The position numbers and the translations under genes were made by a program. This document shows positions 35,178 to 46,162 of a DNA stretch of 64,000 nt, piece by piece. Source of the stretch: Pseudomonas fluorescens (GTDB lineage: Bacteria; Pseudomonadota; Gammaproteobacteria; Pseudomonadales; Pseudomonadaceae). How positions within the stretch are numbered: position 1 is the first letter of the stretch; each line of letters opens with the position of its first letter. The stretch is from contig NZ_LACC01000010.1 of NCBI RefSeq assembly GCF_000967965.1, forward strand, positions 62,001 to 126,000, read 5' to 3'. The notes beneath the pieces were generated by a model. It made no database searches. It was not told where the DNA came from and saw only the letters and a list, made by a program, of their open reading frames with translations.

Positions 35178-35199
35178 AGCCCCTTTTAAGGGGCTTTTT
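35178..35199 (+). terminator. terminator after tRNA-fMet
   Basis: AGCCCCTT/AAGGGGCT stem with a 2-base loop and a T5 tail lies 9 bases after the tRNA. A second stem of AACGCCG/CGGCGTT type follows at 35217-35238. Confidence 0.9.
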
Positions 35200-35244
35200 G
35201 TTAGCTGGACACTTTCAACGCCGCTGTTCGACGGCGTTTCAAGG

Positions 35245-35267
35245 ATGGGCGTTTCGCCCATTTTTTT
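35245..35267 (+). terminator. terminator upstream of rimP
   Basis: ATGGGCG/CGCCCAT with a TTT loop is followed by seven T. It separates the tRNA unit from rimP, so rimP needs a promoter in the following 40 bases or leaks through. Confidence 0.88.
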
Positions 35268-35307
35268 ATTTTGCATAGCATGCACATACATGCACTAGGG
35301 GGTTCAG

Positions 35308-35766
35308 GTGTCGAGCAAGCTAGAAGAGTTGCAGGCCTTGCTGGCCCCGGTGGTCGTGGCCCTAGGCTATGAATGCTGGGGTATCGAGTTTTCGGCTCAG
35401 GGTCGTCACTCGATGTTGCGCGTTTATATCGATAAAGAAGGCGGCGTGCTGGTGGACGATTGCGCCATCGTCAGCCGTCAGATCAGCGGTGTGCTGGATG
35501 TTGAAGATCCAATCTCCGTTGAGTACACCCTTGAAGTTTCCTCGCCTGGCATGGAACGCCCTCTGTTCACTCTTGAGCAGTTTGCAAAATTTGCCGGTGA
35601 ACAAGTGAAGATCAAGCTGCGCTCGCCTTTTGAAGGACGACGCAACTTTCAGGGCCTTCTGCGCGGCGTAGAAGAGCAGGATGTCGTGGTGCAGGTAGAT
35701 GACCATGAGTTCCTGTTGCCGATCGATATGATCGACAAGGCCAACATTATTCCCAGTTTTGACTGA
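35308..35766 (+). CDS. rimP: ribosome maturation factor RimP
   Basis: Needed for 30S subunit maturation. The 152-residue protein has the RimP N-domain ([12 protein letters not shown]) and the SH3-like C-domain ([28 protein letters not shown]). GTG start at 35308 with GGGGGTT upstream. First gene of rimP-nusA-infB-rbfA-truB-rpsO-pnp. Confidence 0.96.
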   Translation: MSSKLEELQALLAPVVVALGYECWGIEFSAQGRHSMLRVYIDKEGGVLVDDCAIVSRQISGVLDVEDPISVEYTLEVSSPGMERPLFTLEQFAKFAGEQVKIKLRSPFEGRRNFQGLLRGVEEQDVVVQVDDHEFLLPIDMIDKANIIPSFD

Positions 35767-35825
35767 GGCGTGCCAGATACTGCGGATCCCGCGGATCCAA
35801 TGGCTTGCGAAAGGCGAGGCGTACG

Positions 35826-37307
35826 ATGAGCAAAGAAGTACTGCTGGTTGTTGAGTCGGTATCCAATGAAAAGGGCGTACCGGCAAACGTGATTTTTGAA
35901 GCGCTGGAGCTGGCCCTGGCCACTGCTACCAAAAAGCGTTTCGAAGACGAAGTTGATCTGCGTGTGGAAATCAACCGCCACACGGGTGCATACGAGACAT
36001 TCCGTCGCTGGACGGTCGTCGAAGAAGCAGACCTGGACGATCCGGCCATCGAAACCTGGCCGAGCAAGGTTGCCGAAACGCATCCTGGCGCCAAGGTCGG
36101 TGACGTCGTAGAAGAGAAGATCGAGTCCATCGAGTTCGGCCGCATCGCTGCACAGACTGCCAAGCAAGTCATTGTGCAGAAAGTTCGCGAAGCCGAGCGC
36201 GCTCAGGTTGTTGACGCTTATCGCGAGCGCCTGGGTGAAATCATCTCCGGCACCGTGAAAAAAGTCACCCGCGACAACGTGATCGTTGATCTGGGCAACA
36301 ACGCTGAAGCGTTGCTGGCCCGTGAAGACATCATTTCTCGCGAAACTTTCCGGGTTGGCGTGCGTCTGCGTGCGCTGCTCAAGGAAATCCGCACCGAGAA
36401 CCGCGGCCCGCAGTTGATCCTGTCGCGTACCGCGCCGGAAATGCTGATCGAGTTGTTCCGCATCGAAGTGCCGGAAATCGCTGAAGGCCTGATCGAAGTA
36501 ATGGCAGCATCCCGTGACCCGGGTTCGCGCGCCAAGATCGCGGTCCGCTCCAAGGACAAACGCATCGACCCGCAGGGCGCTTGCATCGGTATGCGCGGTT
36601 CGCGCGTCCAGGCAGTGTCGGGTGAGTTGGGCGGTGAGCGTGTGGACATCGTCCTGTGGGACGACAACCCGGCTCAGTTCGTGATCAATGCAATGTCGCC
36701 GGCTGAAGTGGCGGCAATTATCGTTGACGAAGATGCCCATGCAATGGACATCGCCGTTGGCGCAGACAATCTGGCTCAGGCCATTGGTCGGGGTGGTCAG
36801 AACGTGCGTCTGGCTAGCCAGTTGACTGGCTGGACCCTGAACGTGATGACCGAATCGGACATCCAGGCTAAGCAGCAAGCAGAAACCGGCGACATCCTGC
36901 GCAACTTCATCGACGAGCTGGAAGTCGACGAAGACCTGGCGCAGGTGCTGGTAGATGAAGGCTTTACCAGCCTGGAAGAGATTGCCTACGTACCGTTGGA
37001 AGAAATGCTCAACATCGACGGCTTTGACGAAGAAACCGTCAACGAGCTTCGCGCTCGCGCCAAGGATCGTTTGTTGACCAAAGCCATCGCTACTGAGGAA
37101 AAGCTGGCAGACGCCCATCCGGCCGAAGACCTGCTCTCGCTTGAGGGTATGGACAAGGATTTGGCGATGGAACTGGCGGTGCGCGGCGTAATTACCCGCG
37201 AAGACCTGGCCGAGCAGTCTATTGACGACCTGCTCGACATCGACGGCATTGACGATGATCGTGCCGGCAAGTTGATCATGGCCGCCCGAGCCCACTGGTT
37301 CGAGTAA
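35826..37307 (+). CDS. nusA: transcription termination/antitermination factor NusA
   Basis: RNA polymerase-bound factor that modulates pausing, termination and antitermination. The 493-residue protein has the N-terminal RNAP-binding domain (1-130), an S1 domain (about 135-200), two KH domains (about 230-345) and two C-terminal acidic repeats ([20 protein letters not shown] and [20 protein letters not shown]), the arrangement of gammaproteobacteria. ATG 35826 is the conserved start; an in-frame extension to 35805 is not. Confidence 0.98.
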   Translation: MSKEVLLVVESVSNEKGVPANVIFEALELALATATKKRFEDEVDLRVEINRHTGAYETFRRWTVVEEADLDDPAIETWPSKVAETHPGAKVGDVVEEKIESIEFGRIAAQTAKQVIVQKVREAERAQVVDAYRERLGEIISGTVKKVTRDNVIVDLGNNAEALLAREDIISRETFRVGVRLRALLKEIRTENRGPQLILSRTAPEMLIELFRIEVPEIAEGLIEVMAASRDPGSRAKIAVRSKDKRIDPQGACIGMRGSRVQAVSGELGGERVDIVLWDDNPAQFVINAMSPAEVAAIIVDEDAHAMDIAVGADNLAQAIGRGGQNVRLASQLTGWTLNVMTESDIQAKQQAETGDILRNFIDELEVDEDLAQVLVDEGFTSLEEIAYVPLEEMLNIDGFDEETVNELRARAKDRLLTKAIATEEKLADAHPAEDLLSLEGMDKDLAMELAVRGVITREDLAEQSIDDLLDIDGIDDDRAGKLIMAARAHWFE

Positions 37308-37334
37308 TTAGGCGCGGCCTGAGGAGAGAAGTGC

Positions 37335-39860
37335 ATGACGCAAGTCACGGTGAAACAACTGGCCGATGAGGTCAAAACACCGGTAGAGCGCCTGTTGCAG
37401 CAGATGCGTGAGGCAGGTCTGCCGCACACCGCCGCCGAAGAACATGTGACTGACAGTGAGAAGCAATCGTTGCTGACTCACTTGAAAAGCAGCCACAAGG
37501 CGAAAGTGGAAGAACCACGCAAGATTACGCTGCAGCGTAAAACCACCAGCACCCTGCGTGTTGCTGGCAGCAAGAGCATCAGCGTTGAAGTACGCAAGAA
37601 GAAAGTCTTCGTACAACGCAGCCCGGAAGAAATCGAGGCCGAGCGCAAGCGTGAACTGGATGAACGTCGCGCAGTAGAAAATGCTGCCCGTCAGAAGGCT
37701 GAAGAAGAAGCCAAGCGTCGCGCCGAAGAAGAAGCGCGTCGCCAGCCTGCTGCTGCGCCGAACGCTCAAGCCGAACCTGTTGCAGCGCCTGCTGCGGTGG
37801 CCGAGCCAGTTCGCGAAAGCGCACCGGTTGTGGCAGCCGCTCCGGCTCCTGCGGCCGATACCCGCAAGCGTGACGAACAGCGCCGTCCGGACAAGCCACG
37901 TGCCGACGATAATAGTCGTCGCGGTAGCAGCGATGGCGAGCGCAAAAACGCTCCGCATCGTGCTTCGGTCAAAGAGAAAGCGCCTGCTCCACGCGTTGCC
38001 CCACGTACTACCGACGAAGAAAGCGACGGCTTCCGTCGTGGTGGTCGCGGCAAGGCCAAGCTGAAGAAACGCAACGCTCACGGTTTCCAGAGCCCAACCG
38101 GCCCTGTAGTGCGCGAAGTGAAGATCGGCGAGACCATCACTGTTGGCGATCTCGCCCAGCAGATGTCGGTCAAGGCTGCTGAAATCATCAAGTTCATGTT
38201 CAAACTGGGTACTCCAGCGACCATCAACCAGGTACTGGATCAGGAAACTGCCCAACTGGTTGCCGAAGAGCTGGGCCACAAAGTGACCCTGGTCAGCGAC
38301 ACTGCCCTGGAAGATTCCCTGGCCGAGTCCCTGAAGTTTGAAGGTGAAGCGTTCTCCCGTGCACCAGTCGTGACCGTAATGGGCCACGTTGACCACGGTA
38401 AGACCTCGCTGCTCGACTATATCCGTCGTGCCAAGGTAGCTGCAGGCGAAGCCGGCGGTATCACCCAGCACATCGGTGCGTACCACGTTGAAACTGATCG
38501 CGGCATGGTCACTTTCCTCGATACCCCGGGTCACGCTGCGTTTACCGCAATGCGTGCTCGTGGTGCCAAGGCGACTGACATCGTGATCCTGGTCGTTGCA
38601 GCGGACGACGGCGTGATGCCGCAGACCATTGAAGCTGTCCAGCACGCAAAGGCTGCCGGTGTTCCGTTGGTTGTTGCAGTGAACAAAATCGACAAGCCGG
38701 GCGCTGATCTCGATCGCATCCGTAGCGAACTGTCGGTTCACGGCGTGACTTCGGAAGAGTGGGGCGGCGACACCCCGTTCGTATCGGTTTCGGCGAAAGT
38801 CGGTACTGGCGTGGACGAGTTGCTCGAAGCTGTTCTGCTGCAAGCTGAAGTTCTGGAACTGAAAGCGACTCCTTCGGCTCCTGGCCGTGGCGTCGTGGTT
38901 GAATCGCGTCTCGACAAAGGTCGTGGCCCGGTTGCTACCGTTCTGGTTCAAGACGGTACCCTGCGCCAAGGCGACATGGTGCTGGTCGGTTCGAACTATG
39001 GCCGCGTTCGCGCCATGCTCGACGAGAACGGCAAGCCAATCAAAGAAGCTGGTCCTTCCATCCCTGTCGAGATTCTCGGCCTGGACGGTACCCCGGACGC
39101 TGGCGACGAGATGAGCGTAGTTGCTGACGAGAAGAAAGCCCGTGAAGTGGCTCTGTTCCGTCAAGGCAAGTTCCGCGAAGTCAAACTGGCCCGTGCTCAC
39201 GCTGGCAAGCTTGAAAACATCTTCGAGAACATGGGTCAGGAAGAGAAGAAGACGCTCAACATCGTCCTCAAATCCGACGTCCGTGGTTCGCTGGAAGCGT
39301 TGAACGGTGCCTTGAACGGCCTGGGTAACGACGAAGTGCAAGTGCGTGTTGTTGGTGGCGGCGTCGGTGGTATCACCGAGTCCGACGCTAACCTGGCGCT
39401 GGCCTCCAATGCTGTACTGTTCGGCTTCAACGTGCGTGCCGATGCTGGCGCTCGCAAGATCGTCGAGCAGGAAGGTCTGGATATGCGTTACTACAACGTG
39501 ATCTACGACATCATCGAAGACGTCAAGAAAGCCCTCACCGGTATGCTGGGCAGCGATGTTCGCGAGAACATCCTGGGTACCGCTGAAGTGCGTGACGTGT
39601 TCCGTTCGCCGAAGTTTGGCGCGATCGCCGGTTGCATGGTTATCGAAGGTGTTGTTCACCGTAACCGTCCAATCCGTGTACTGCGTGAAGACATCGTTAT
39701 CTTCGAAGGCGAGCTGGAATCCCTGCGCCGCTTCAAGGATGACGCTTCCGAAGTACGTGCCGGCATGGAATGCGGTATCGGCGTCAAGAGCTACAACGAC
39801 GTCAAAGCTGGCGACAAGATCGAAGTCTACGAGAAGGTCCAGGTTGCTCGCAGCCTCTAA
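37335..39860 (+). CDS. infB: translation initiation factor IF-2
   Basis: GTPase that places initiator tRNA on the 30S subunit. The 841-residue protein has an N-terminal IF2N domain, a long charged Glu/Lys/Arg/Ala region (about 95-240), and the GTPase domain with [13 protein letters not shown] near 350, DTPGHAAF and NKID, followed by domains II-IV. Coupled after nusA by 27 bases. The initiator tRNA gene lies 2 kb upstream. Confidence 0.98.
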   Translation: MTQVTVKQLADEVKTPVERLLQQMREAGLPHTAAEEHVTDSEKQSLLTHLKSSHKAKVEEPRKITLQRKTTSTLRVAGSKSISVEVRKKKVFVQRSPEEIEAERKRELDERRAVENAARQKAEEEAKRRAEEEARRQPAAAPNAQAEPVAAPAAVAEPVRESAPVVAAAPAPAADTRKRDEQRRPDKPRADDNSRRGSSDGERKNAPHRASVKEKAPAPRVAPRTTDEESDGFRRGGRGKAKLKKRNAHGFQSPTGPVVREVKIGETITVGDLAQQMSVKAAEIIKFMFKLGTPATINQVLDQETAQLVAEELGHKVTLVSDTALEDSLAESLKFEGEAFSRAPVVTVMGHVDHGKTSLLDYIRRAKVAAGEAGGITQHIGAYHVETDRGMVTFLDTPGHAAFTAMRARGAKATDIVILVVAADDGVMPQTIEAVQHAKAAGVPLVVAVNKIDKPGADLDRIRSELSVHGVTSEEWGGDTPFVSVSAKVGTGVDELLEAVLLQAEVLELKATPSAPGRGVVVESRLDKGRGPVATVLVQDGTLRQGDMVLVGSNYGRVRAMLDENGKPIKEAGPSIPVEILGLDGTPDAGDEMSVVADEKKAREVALFRQGKFREVKLARAHAGKLENIFENMGQEEKKTLNIVLKSDVRGSLEALNGALNGLGNDEVQVRVVGGGVGGITESDANLALASNAVLFGFNVRADAGARKIVEQEGLDMRYYNVIYDIIEDVKKALTGMLGSDVRENILGTAEVRDVFRSPKFGAIAGCMVIEGVVHRNRPIRVLREDIVIFEGELESLRRFKDDASEVRAGMECGIGVKSYNDVKAGDKIEVYEKVQVARSL

Positions 39861-39931
39861 CTCGCGCACTTCAAGGGCCACGGCGAGCCGCCGCATGCAA
39901 GTGCGCGGCACGGCGTCAGGACTCTAAACGC

Positions 39932-39967
39932 AACGCCCGGTCTGGCTTTTGTCAGGCCGGGCGTTTG
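39932..39967 (+). other. hairpin between infB and rbfA
   Basis: AACGCCCGG pairs with CCGGGCGTT, with an inner CTG/CAG stem. Only TTTG follows, so it may be a weak terminator or an RNA processing site within the operon. Confidence 0.6.
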
Positions 39968-40019
39968 CCGCTTTCAGACCTCACGGGTTTCACCTTGGGG
40001 CAGTAACAGGTAACAAGAC

Positions 40020-40421
40020 ATGGCAAAAGAATATAGCCGTACCCAACGTATCGGCGATCAGATGCAGCGTGAGCTGGCACAGCTGATCCGTCGTGAAGTC
40101 AAAGACCCGCGCGTCGGCCTGGTCACCATTACCGCTGTTGAAGTCAGCCGTGACGTCGGTCACGCCAAGATCTTCATCACCGTGATGGGGCAGGACAGCG
40201 CCGAAGAAATCGCACAAAGCATCAAGGTGCTCAACTCCGCCGCCGGTTTCCTGCGCATGCAGCTGGCTCGCGAGATGAAGCTGCGCAGCGTTCCACAGCT
40301 GCACTTCCACTACGACGAAAGCGTCGTGCGTGGTGCGCATCTGTCGGCATTGATCGAGCGCGCAGTGGCTGAAGACAATCAGCATCCGGTTGCGGCAGAA
40401 GCCGAAGACACCAAGGAGTAA
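40020..40421 (+). CDS. rbfA: 30S ribosome-binding factor RbfA
   Basis: Helps 16S rRNA 5' end maturation and cold adaptation. The 133-residue protein is a KH-like fold ([37 protein letters not shown] segment) with an acidic tail. It follows infB after 160 bases and is followed at 3 bases by truB. Confidence 0.96.
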   Translation: MAKEYSRTQRIGDQMQRELAQLIRREVKDPRVGLVTITAVEVSRDVGHAKIFITVMGQDSAEEIAQSIKVLNSAAGFLRMQLAREMKLRSVPQLHFHYDESVVRGAHLSALIERAVAEDNQHPVAAEAEDTKE

Positions 40422-40424
40422 TCG

Positions 40425-41342
40425 GTGGCTCAGGTCAAACGTATCCGTCGTAACGTCAGCGGCATTATCCTTCTCGACAAGCCGCTGGGGTTCACCTCCA
40501 ACGCGGCCTTGCAGAAGGTTCGCTGGTTGCTGAACGCCGAAAAGGCAGGTCATACCGGCAGTCTCGATCCCTTGGCCACCGGCGTGTTGCCGCTGTGCTT
40601 CGGCGAGGCCACCAAGTTCTCGCAATACCTGCTCGATTCCGACAAGGGTTATGAAACCCTGGCGCAACTGGGCAAGACCACCACCACGGCGGATGCCGAA
40701 GGTGAAGTTTTGCAGGAGCGCCCGGTGACCGTTGGTCGCCCCGATGTCGAGGCTGTACTGCCGAAATTTCGTGGGCAAATCAGTCAGATACCGCCGATGT
40801 ACTCGGCACTCAAGCGTGATGGCCAGCCGCTGTACAAGCTGGCTCGTGCAGGCGAAGTAGTGGAGCGCGAACCGCGTTCTGTTACTATTACGCGCTTGGA
40901 ATTGCTGGCCTTCGAAGGTGATACTGCGCGGCTGGCGGTGGATTGCACTAAAGGCACCTATATCCGCACCCTGGTGGAGGATATCGGTGAGCAACTCGGT
41001 TGTGGCGCTTACGTTGCAGAACTGCGACGTACCCAGGCCGGGCCATTCACCCTGGCGCAGACGGTTACCCTCGAAGAGCTGGAAGCGGTACATGCCGAAG
41101 GCGGCAACGAAGCGGTCGATCGCTTCCTGATGCCATCGGACAGCGGCCTGCTGGATTGGCCACTGTTGCAGTTCTCGGAAGCGAGTGCGTTCTACTGGCT
41201 CAACGGCCAGCCGGTACGTGCCCCGGATGCTCCGAAGTTCGGCATGGTGCGGGTACAGGATCACAATGGTCGCTTCATCGGTATCGGTGAAGTGAGCGAA
41301 GACGGGCGCATCGCGCCACGTCGACTGATTCGGTCAGAATGA
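40425..41342 (+). CDS. truB: tRNA pseudouridine-55 synthase
   Basis: Makes pseudouridine 55 in the T-loop of tRNAs. The 305-residue protein has the catalytic Asp in [26 protein letters not shown] and a C-terminal PUA-like domain. GTG start at 40425 with AAGGAG 7 bases before it, overlapping the end of rbfA. Confidence 0.96.
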   Translation: MAQVKRIRRNVSGIILLDKPLGFTSNAALQKVRWLLNAEKAGHTGSLDPLATGVLPLCFGEATKFSQYLLDSDKGYETLAQLGKTTTTADAEGEVLQERPVTVGRPDVEAVLPKFRGQISQIPPMYSALKRDGQPLYKLARAGEVVEREPRSVTITRLELLAFEGDTARLAVDCTKGTYIRTLVEDIGEQLGCGAYVAELRRTQAGPFTLAQTVTLEELEAVHAEGGNEAVDRFLMPSDSGLLDWPLLQFSEASAFYWLNGQPVRAPDAPKFGMVRVQDHNGRFIGIGEVSEDGRIAPRRLIRSE

Positions 41343-41359
41343 CCGAACGAGGGTGGCTG

Positions 41360-41440
41360 TCAACAGGCACGGTCACTACTCATTTTTAGATACAGGGATT
41401 TGTCCCTGGCCTGTTGAAACTGTTTTTCTGAAACAGTTTC
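41360..41440 (+). promoter_or_regulatory. structured rpsO mRNA leader
   Basis: TCAACAGGC (41360-41368) pairs perfectly with GCCTGTTGA (41409-41417) and encloses a small hairpin CAGGGA/TCCCTG (41393-41408). A third, perfect 10-bp stem GAAACTGTTT/AAACAGTTTC spans 41416-41440 and shares two bases with the first stem, so they compete. The last stem ends 20 bases before the rpsO start. It fits an S15 autoregulatory leader. Confidence 0.6.
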
Positions 41441-41459
41441 CTGATAAAAGGATTGCCTC

Positions 41460-41729
41460 ATGGCTCTCGACGTTCAAGAAAAAGCTCAAATCGTAGCTGA
41501 CTACCAGCAAGCTGTTGGTGACACTGGTTCGCCAGAAGTGCAAGTTGCACTGCTGACCCACAACATCAACAAGCTGCAAGGTCACTTCAAGGCCAACGGT
41601 AAAGATCACCACTCCCGTCGTGGTCTGATCCGCATGGTAAACCAGCGTCGTAAGCTGCTGGACTACCTGAAAGGCAAGGATCTGGGTCGCTATCAGACTT
41701 TGATCGGTCGCCTGGGTCTGCGTCGCTAA
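41460..41729 (+). CDS. rpsO: 30S ribosomal protein S15
   Basis: Primary 16S rRNA-binding protein of the platform. The 89-residue protein matches S15 throughout ([45 protein letters not shown]). AAAAGGATT precedes the ATG. A strongly structured leader lies immediately upstream, and pnp follows after 206 bases. Confidence 0.98.
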   Translation: MALDVQEKAQIVADYQQAVGDTGSPEVQVALLTHNINKLQGHFKANGKDHHSRRGLIRMVNQRRKLLDYLKGKDLGRYQTLIGRLGLRR

Positions 41730-41768
41730 TAAGCGATTGCGCTAGAGGTTGGTTGTCTGTCGTGCACC

Positions 41769-41787
41769 AGCGGGTTTCCCGCCGGCG
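41769..41787 (+). other. hairpin between rpsO and pnp
   Basis: A CAGCGGG/CCCGCcGG stem with a TTT loop lies 40 bases after rpsO. In E. coli this gap holds an RNase III site used for pnp autoregulation; this stem is a plausible counterpart or a partial terminator. Confidence 0.5.
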
Positions 41788-41935
41788 CATGGCAGGCTCC
41801 CAGCCTCAAGTTTTATCTGGATACCTGCTTTGCCTGAGTAACACCTGGACAAGCCAGTCGGGCCGATTCCCGACATTGCCCAAGAATTTCGCAAGAAACC
41901 AGTTCCCCCAAGAGCCACAAAGAAGGTAGGACACC

Positions 41936-44041
41936 GTGAACCCGGTAATCAAAAAATTCCAGTTCGGTCAGTCGACCGTTACCCTCGAGACTGGCCGTAT
42001 CGCCCGTCAGGCCTCCGGCGCAGTATTGGTCACCGTTGACGACGACGTCAGCGTATTGGTGACTGTAGTCGGTGCAAAACAAGCCGATCCAGGCAAGGGC
42101 TTCTTCCCTCTGTCTGTTCACTACCAGGAAAAGACTTACGCTGCCGGTAAGATCCCAGGCGGTTTCTTCAAGCGCGAAGGCCGTCCTTCCGAGAAAGAAA
42201 CCCTGACTTCCCGACTGATCGACCGCCCGATCCGTCCGCTGTTCCCGGAAGGCTTCATGAACGAAGTGCAGGTTGTCTGCACCGTCGTTTCCACCAGCAA
42301 GAAGACCGATCCGGACATCGCTGCGATGATCGGTACCTCGGCTGCGCTGGCGATCTCCGGCATTCCTTTTGATGGCCCGATCGGCGCTGCCCGCGTTGCG
42401 TTCCACGAAAGCACCGGCTACCTGCTGAACCCGACTTACGAGCAACAGGCTGCTTCGAGCCTGGACATGGTCGTTGCCGGTACTTCGGACGCCGTACTGA
42501 TGGTTGAATCGGAAGCCAAAGAGCTGACCGAAGACCAGATGCTGGGCGCGGTACTGTTTGCTCACGACGAGTTCCAGGTTGTGATCAACGCCGTTAAAGA
42601 ACTGGCCGCTGAAGCTGCCAAGCCAACCTGGACCTGGGCTCCTGCGCCAGAAGCCACCGAACTGCTGGGCGCTATCCGTGCCGAGTTCGGCGAAGCGATC
42701 TCCCAGGCCTACACCATCACCGTCAAGGCCGACCGTTACGCTCGCCTGGGCGAGTTGAAGGACCAGGTCGTTGCCAAGCTGTCCGGTGAAGAAGGCCAGC
42801 CTTCTTCCAGCGAAGTCAAAGCGGCTTTCGGCGAAATCGAATACCGCACCGTTCGCGAAAACATCGTTAACGGCAAGCCACGTATCGACGGTCGCGACAC
42901 CAAGACTGTCCGTCCGTTGAACATCGAAGTCGGTGTTCTGCCAAAAACCCACGGTTCGGCTCTGTTCACCCGTGGCGAAACCCAGGCTCTGGTCGTTGCA
43001 ACTCTGGGTACTGCCCGTGATGCACAGCTGCTGGACACCCTGGAAGGCGAGAAAAAAGACCCGTTCATGCTGCACTACAACTTCCCTCCGTTCTCGGTAG
43101 GCGAGTGTGGTCGCATGGGTGGCGCTGGTCGCCGCGAAATCGGTCACGGCCGTCTGGCCCGTCGTTCGGTTTCGGCCATGCTGCCTGCCGCTGACGTGTT
43201 CCCGTACACCATCCGTGTTGTGTCGGAAATCACCGAATCCAACGGTTCGAGCTCGATGGCTTCCGTTTGCGGCGCTTCCCTGGCCCTGATGGACGCTGGT
43301 GTGCCGATGAAGGCGCCGGTTGCCGGTATCGCCATGGGTCTGGTTAAAGAAGGCGAGAAATTCGCCGTCCTGACCGACATCCTGGGTGACGAAGACCACC
43401 TGGGCGACATGGACTTCAAAGTAGCCGGTACCGCCAAAGGCGTCACTGCGCTGCAGATGGACATCAAGATCAAGGGCATCACCGAAGAAATCATGGAGAT
43501 CGCTCTGGGCCAAGCCCTGGAAGCGCGCCTGAACATCCTCGGCCAGATGAACCAGATCATTGGCCAGTCGCGTACCGAACTGTCGGCCAACGCTCCGACC
43601 ATGATCGCGATGAAAATCGACACCGACAAAATCCGTGATGTCATCGGTAAAGGTGGCGCGACCATTCGTGCGATCTGTGAAGAAACCAAGGCTTCGATCG
43701 ACATCGAAGACGACGGTTCGATCAAGATCTTCGGCGAGACCAAGGAAGCGGCTGAAGCAGCACGTCAGCGCGTTCTGGGTATCACCGCTGAAGCCGAGAT
43801 CGGCAAGATCTACGTCGGTAAGGTTGAGCGCATCGTCGACTTCGGCGCATTCGTCAACATCCTGCCGGGCAAGGACGGTCTGGTTCACATCTCCATGCTG
43901 AGCGACGCTCGCGTTGAGAAAGTGACCGACATCCTGAAAGAAGGCCAGGAAGTGGAAGTACTGGTACTGGACGTGGACAACCGCGGCCGTATCAAGCTGT
44001 CCATCAAAGACGTGGCTGCAGCCAAGGCTTCGGGCGTTTAA
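41936..44041 (+). CDS. pnp: polynucleotide phosphorylase
   Basis: 3'-5' phosphorolytic exoribonuclease of the degradosome. The 701-residue protein has two RNase PH domains (about 1-230 and 310-545), a KH domain ([17 protein letters not shown]) and an S1 domain ([31 protein letters not shown]). GTG start at 41936. A strong terminator ends the rimP-to-pnp operon 35 bases later. Confidence 0.98.
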   Translation: MNPVIKKFQFGQSTVTLETGRIARQASGAVLVTVDDDVSVLVTVVGAKQADPGKGFFPLSVHYQEKTYAAGKIPGGFFKREGRPSEKETLTSRLIDRPIRPLFPEGFMNEVQVVCTVVSTSKKTDPDIAAMIGTSAALAISGIPFDGPIGAARVAFHESTGYLLNPTYEQQAASSLDMVVAGTSDAVLMVESEAKELTEDQMLGAVLFAHDEFQVVINAVKELAAEAAKPTWTWAPAPEATELLGAIRAEFGEAISQAYTITVKADRYARLGELKDQVVAKLSGEEGQPSSSEVKAAFGEIEYRTVRENIVNGKPRIDGRDTKTVRPLNIEVGVLPKTHGSALFTRGETQALVVATLGTARDAQLLDTLEGEKKDPFMLHYNFPPFSVGECGRMGGAGRREIGHGRLARRSVSAMLPAADVFPYTIRVVSEITESNGSSSMASVCGASLALMDAGVPMKAPVAGIAMGLVKEGEKFAVLTDILGDEDHLGDMDFKVAGTAKGVTALQMDIKIKGITEEIMEIALGQALEARLNILGQMNQIIGQSRTELSANAPTMIAMKIDTDKIRDVIGKGGATIRAICEETKASIDIEDDGSIKIFGETKEAAEAARQRVLGITAEAEIGKIYVGKVERIVDFGAFVNILPGKDGLVHISMLSDARVEKVTDILKEGQEVEVLVLDVDNRGRIKLSIKDVAAAKASGV

Positions 44042-44075
44042 TTACGCCTCACGCCTGACCGCTTCAACGTTGTAA

Positions 44076-44111
44076 AAAAATGCCCCGCCGTGAAAACGGT
44101 GGGGCATTTTT
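44076..44111 (+). terminator. terminator after pnp
   Basis: A 16-bp stem (AAAAATGCCCCGCCGT with one G-U pair) closed by a 4-base loop GAAA and followed by T5 ends the operon. Confidence 0.93.
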
Positions 44112-44126
44112 ATGTGCCGCAATTAA

Positions 44127-44255
44127 CTGTGGCGAGGGAGCTTGCTCCCGTCGGGTTGCGCAGCGACCCAATGTTTTGCTGTGGGCCGATGGTTTTACGA
44201 CTGCTGCGCAGCCGAGCGGGACGGTGCGGCGTTCCGACAAGCTCCCTCGCCACAG
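44127..44255. repeat. REP doublet (REPIN-like)
   Basis: CTGTGGCGAGGGAGCTTGC at the left and its inverse, ending in CTCCCTCGCCACAG, at the right enclose about 90 bases with a TGCGCAGC motif. Same family as 11838-11971. Confidence 0.85.
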
Positions 44256-44294
44256 GTTGCCGCAACTCATAAGCGATGCTAGGTTTAGCCCACC

Positions 44295-44370
44295 GCCCGT
44301 GTAGCTCAGCCGGTAGAGCAGCGCACTCGTAACGCGAAGGTCGCAGGTTCGATTCCTGTCTCGGGCACCA
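44295..44370 (+). tRNA. tRNA-Thr (CGT)
   Basis: The 76-base RNA has acceptor GCCCGTG, D-arm GCTC/GAGC, T-loop GGTTCGATTCC and encoded CCA. Loop CTCGTAA gives anticodon CGT. The anticodon stem has an A31-C39 mismatch and G27-A43, and the acceptor has a U6-U67 pair; the rest pairs well, so the gene is probably functional. Confidence 0.93.
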
Positions 44371-44577
44371 TATCCCCCTCGGTCATTTCACCTTTCTGCT
44401 CAGGTCCTCGACGGTACGCTTGAGGTTCTCGCCGTCATCAAAACATCGTGTGCACAACTTTTTGCGGGGAGATGCAAAGAGACGTGTAAATCCTCAGCCA
44501 AACGTCCTATATTCGGAGCCTGCCTGAGCACCGCCCAGCAGTTTTCAGATGATCCAGAATGGTTCTGAAGGCCAGAT

Positions 44578-44600
44578 AAACCGGGCCTGATCCGGTTTTT
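44578..44600 (+). terminator. terminator upstream of the 44662 gene
   Basis: AAACCGG/CCGGTTT with a 7-base loop and T5 tail. It probably ends the tRNA-Thr transcript. The 291 bases between the tRNA and the next gene hold nothing else I can name. Confidence 0.75.
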
Positions 44601-44661
44601 GTGTCAGAGAGATCCTTGAAGATCCAGATCCATCTTCCATTCCCAGATCAGCGAGAACGCC

Positions 44662-44967
44662 ATGACCGTTAAAGAGATGACCCAGGAAGCCCGACACGAA
44701 GAAGCGCTGAAGAAGTACGTGCTGGATAACCACGAACTGATGGACGAGATCAAGGACTTGAGTCCCGATGATCAGAAAGACCAGATTCAATGGGCTTTCG
44801 AGGACGAGGCCGAAGCCCAGGGCTTGCAGCCGTGGGAATTGAGCCTCAAATACACGTCGACACCGGAAGAGTACGAAGCAGAACGCCTGAAGCTGCATAA
44901 AGAAGCTGCCGAGGTGTTGGGCGTCGAGTGGGAAGAGTACTGCGAGATGAACAATCTGGTGGTTTGA
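44662..44967 (+). CDS. small acidic conserved protein (possibly DUF6388)
   Basis: Function not recognised. The 101-residue protein is acidic and charged throughout, predicted almost all helical, with no signal peptide or membrane segment, so it is probably cytosolic. It contains one cysteine (near the C-terminus in EEYCEMNN). It resembles small Pseudomonas proteins that I recall as DUF6388, but this is a weak identification. ATG with GAGAACGCC upstream. It converges on nadC across an inverted repeat. Confidence 0.7.
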   Translation: MTVKEMTQEARHEEALKKYVLDNHELMDEIKDLSPDDQKDQIQWAFEDEAEAQGLQPWELSLKYTSTPEEYEAERLKLHKEAAEVLGVEWEEYCEMNNLVV

Positions 44968-44976
44968 GAGCAGATT

Positions 44977-45026
44977 CAAGCTTCAAGCGGCAAGCTACAA
45001 GTCAAAGCAGATCCGCTTGAAGCTTG
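44977..45026. repeat. interleaved inverted repeat between convergent genes
   Basis: CAAGCTTCAAGCGG (44977-44990) is the exact inverse of 45013-45026. Adjacent blocks GGCAAGCT/AGCTTGCC and ACAAGT/ACTTGT repeat in a shifted order out to about 45042. It probably serves as a two-way terminator and looks like a dispersed intergenic repeat. Confidence 0.7.
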
Positions 45027-45050
45027 CAGCTTGCCACTTGTAACTGCACC

Positions 45051-45899
45051 TCAGAGACTCAAACGCATCGACAGATCGACCGCCTTCACATCCTTGGTCA
45101 TCGCACCGATCGAAATGTAATCCACCCCGGTCTGTGCAATCGGCAGCAACGTGCTTTCGTTGATCCCGCCGCTGGCCTCCAGCTTGGCCTTGCCGGCGTT
45201 CAAGCGCACGGCTTCGCGCATGTCGTCCAGGCTCAGTTCATCGAGCATGATGATGTCGGCACCGGCCGCCAGCGCTTCTTTCAATTCATCCAGGCTTTCC
45301 ACTTCAACCTCGACCGGTTTGCCCGGGGCGATCTTGTGGGCGGCGGCGATGGCCTGCGCGATGCCGCCGCTGGCGGCGATGTGGTTTTCCTTGATCAGGA
45401 AGGCGTCATACAGGCCGATGCGGTGGTTATGGCAACCGCCGCAGGTTACGGCGTACTTTTGCGCCAGGCGCAGCCCCGGAATTGTTTTGCGGGTGTCCAG
45501 CAGCTTGACCTGAGTCTCGGCCACGAAGTCCGCCAGGTATTGCGCACGGGTCGCCACGCCGGAGAGCAGTTGCAGGAAGTTCAGGGCGCTGCGTTCACCG
45601 GTCAGCAGCGAGCGCGCCGGGCCTTCGAGGTGGAACAGCACCTGATTGGGCGTCACCCGTTCACCGTCGGCAACCTGCCAGTGTACCGCCACCCGTGGGT
45701 CCAGTTGCCGAAACACGTTATCCACCCAGGCGGTGCCGCTGATGACGGCCGCATCGCGGGTAATGATGGTGGCTTTGGCCAGGCGCTCGGCCGGGATCAA
45801 CTGCGCGGTGATGTCGCCGCTGCCGATGTCTTCACGCAACGCACGGCGCACGTTGGCTTCGATTTCGGCGGTCAGATCGGCGAGACGTAGGTTCGGCAT
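45051..45899 (-). CDS. nadC: nicotinate-nucleotide pyrophosphorylase (quinolinate phosphoribosyltransferase)
   Basis: Converts quinolinate and PRPP to nicotinate mononucleotide in NAD synthesis. The 282-residue protein has the N-terminal sandwich domain and TIM-like barrel with [12 protein letters not shown], the [17 protein letters not shown] segment and the C-terminal [10 protein letters not shown] and GVDYISIG motifs. ATG 45899 is the conserved start. In P. aeruginosa, from memory, nadC also neighbours the DUF1631 gene and ampDE. Confidence 0.97.
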   Translation of the reverse strand: MPNLRLADLTAEIEANVRRALREDIGSGDITAQLIPAERLAKATIITRDAAVISGTAWVDNVFRQLDPRVAVHWQVADGERVTPNQVLFHLEGPARSLLTGERSALNFLQLLSGVATRAQYLADFVAETQVKLLDTRKTIPGLRLAQKYAVTCGGCHNHRIGLYDAFLIKENHIAASGGIAQAIAAAHKIAPGKPVEVEVESLDELKEALAAGADIIMLDELSLDDMREAVRLNAGKAKLEASGGINESTLLPIAQTGVDYISIGAMTKDVKAVDLSMRLSL

Positions 45900-46162
45900 A
45901 ACGGACTCCACAAACAAAGTGGCTCGATTATAGGGCCATGGCACGGACCAACCCAAGGCATCAGAGCGTTACGTTGGCACCGGCACCTACATTTGGTCGA
46001 ATCCCTGCCGTTGTCGCGTTGGTCATCGTTGCCGAGCAAACACCTGTTTGAGGGCAGATGCAGAGTCTTCTGGCACAAAGGGGAGTTTTTACAAGATAAT
46101 CCGCCTTGTATTTGACGTCATGAGTTTGACGAGTCGAAGCATCACCGTTCCAGGGAGGCCGA

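Noticed and set aside
37308..39911. 867-codon minus-strand frame opposite infB
   Set aside because: Antisense shadow; no family resemblance and no start signal.
41813..43888. 691-codon minus-strand frame opposite pnp
   Set aside because: Antisense shadow of a conserved gene.
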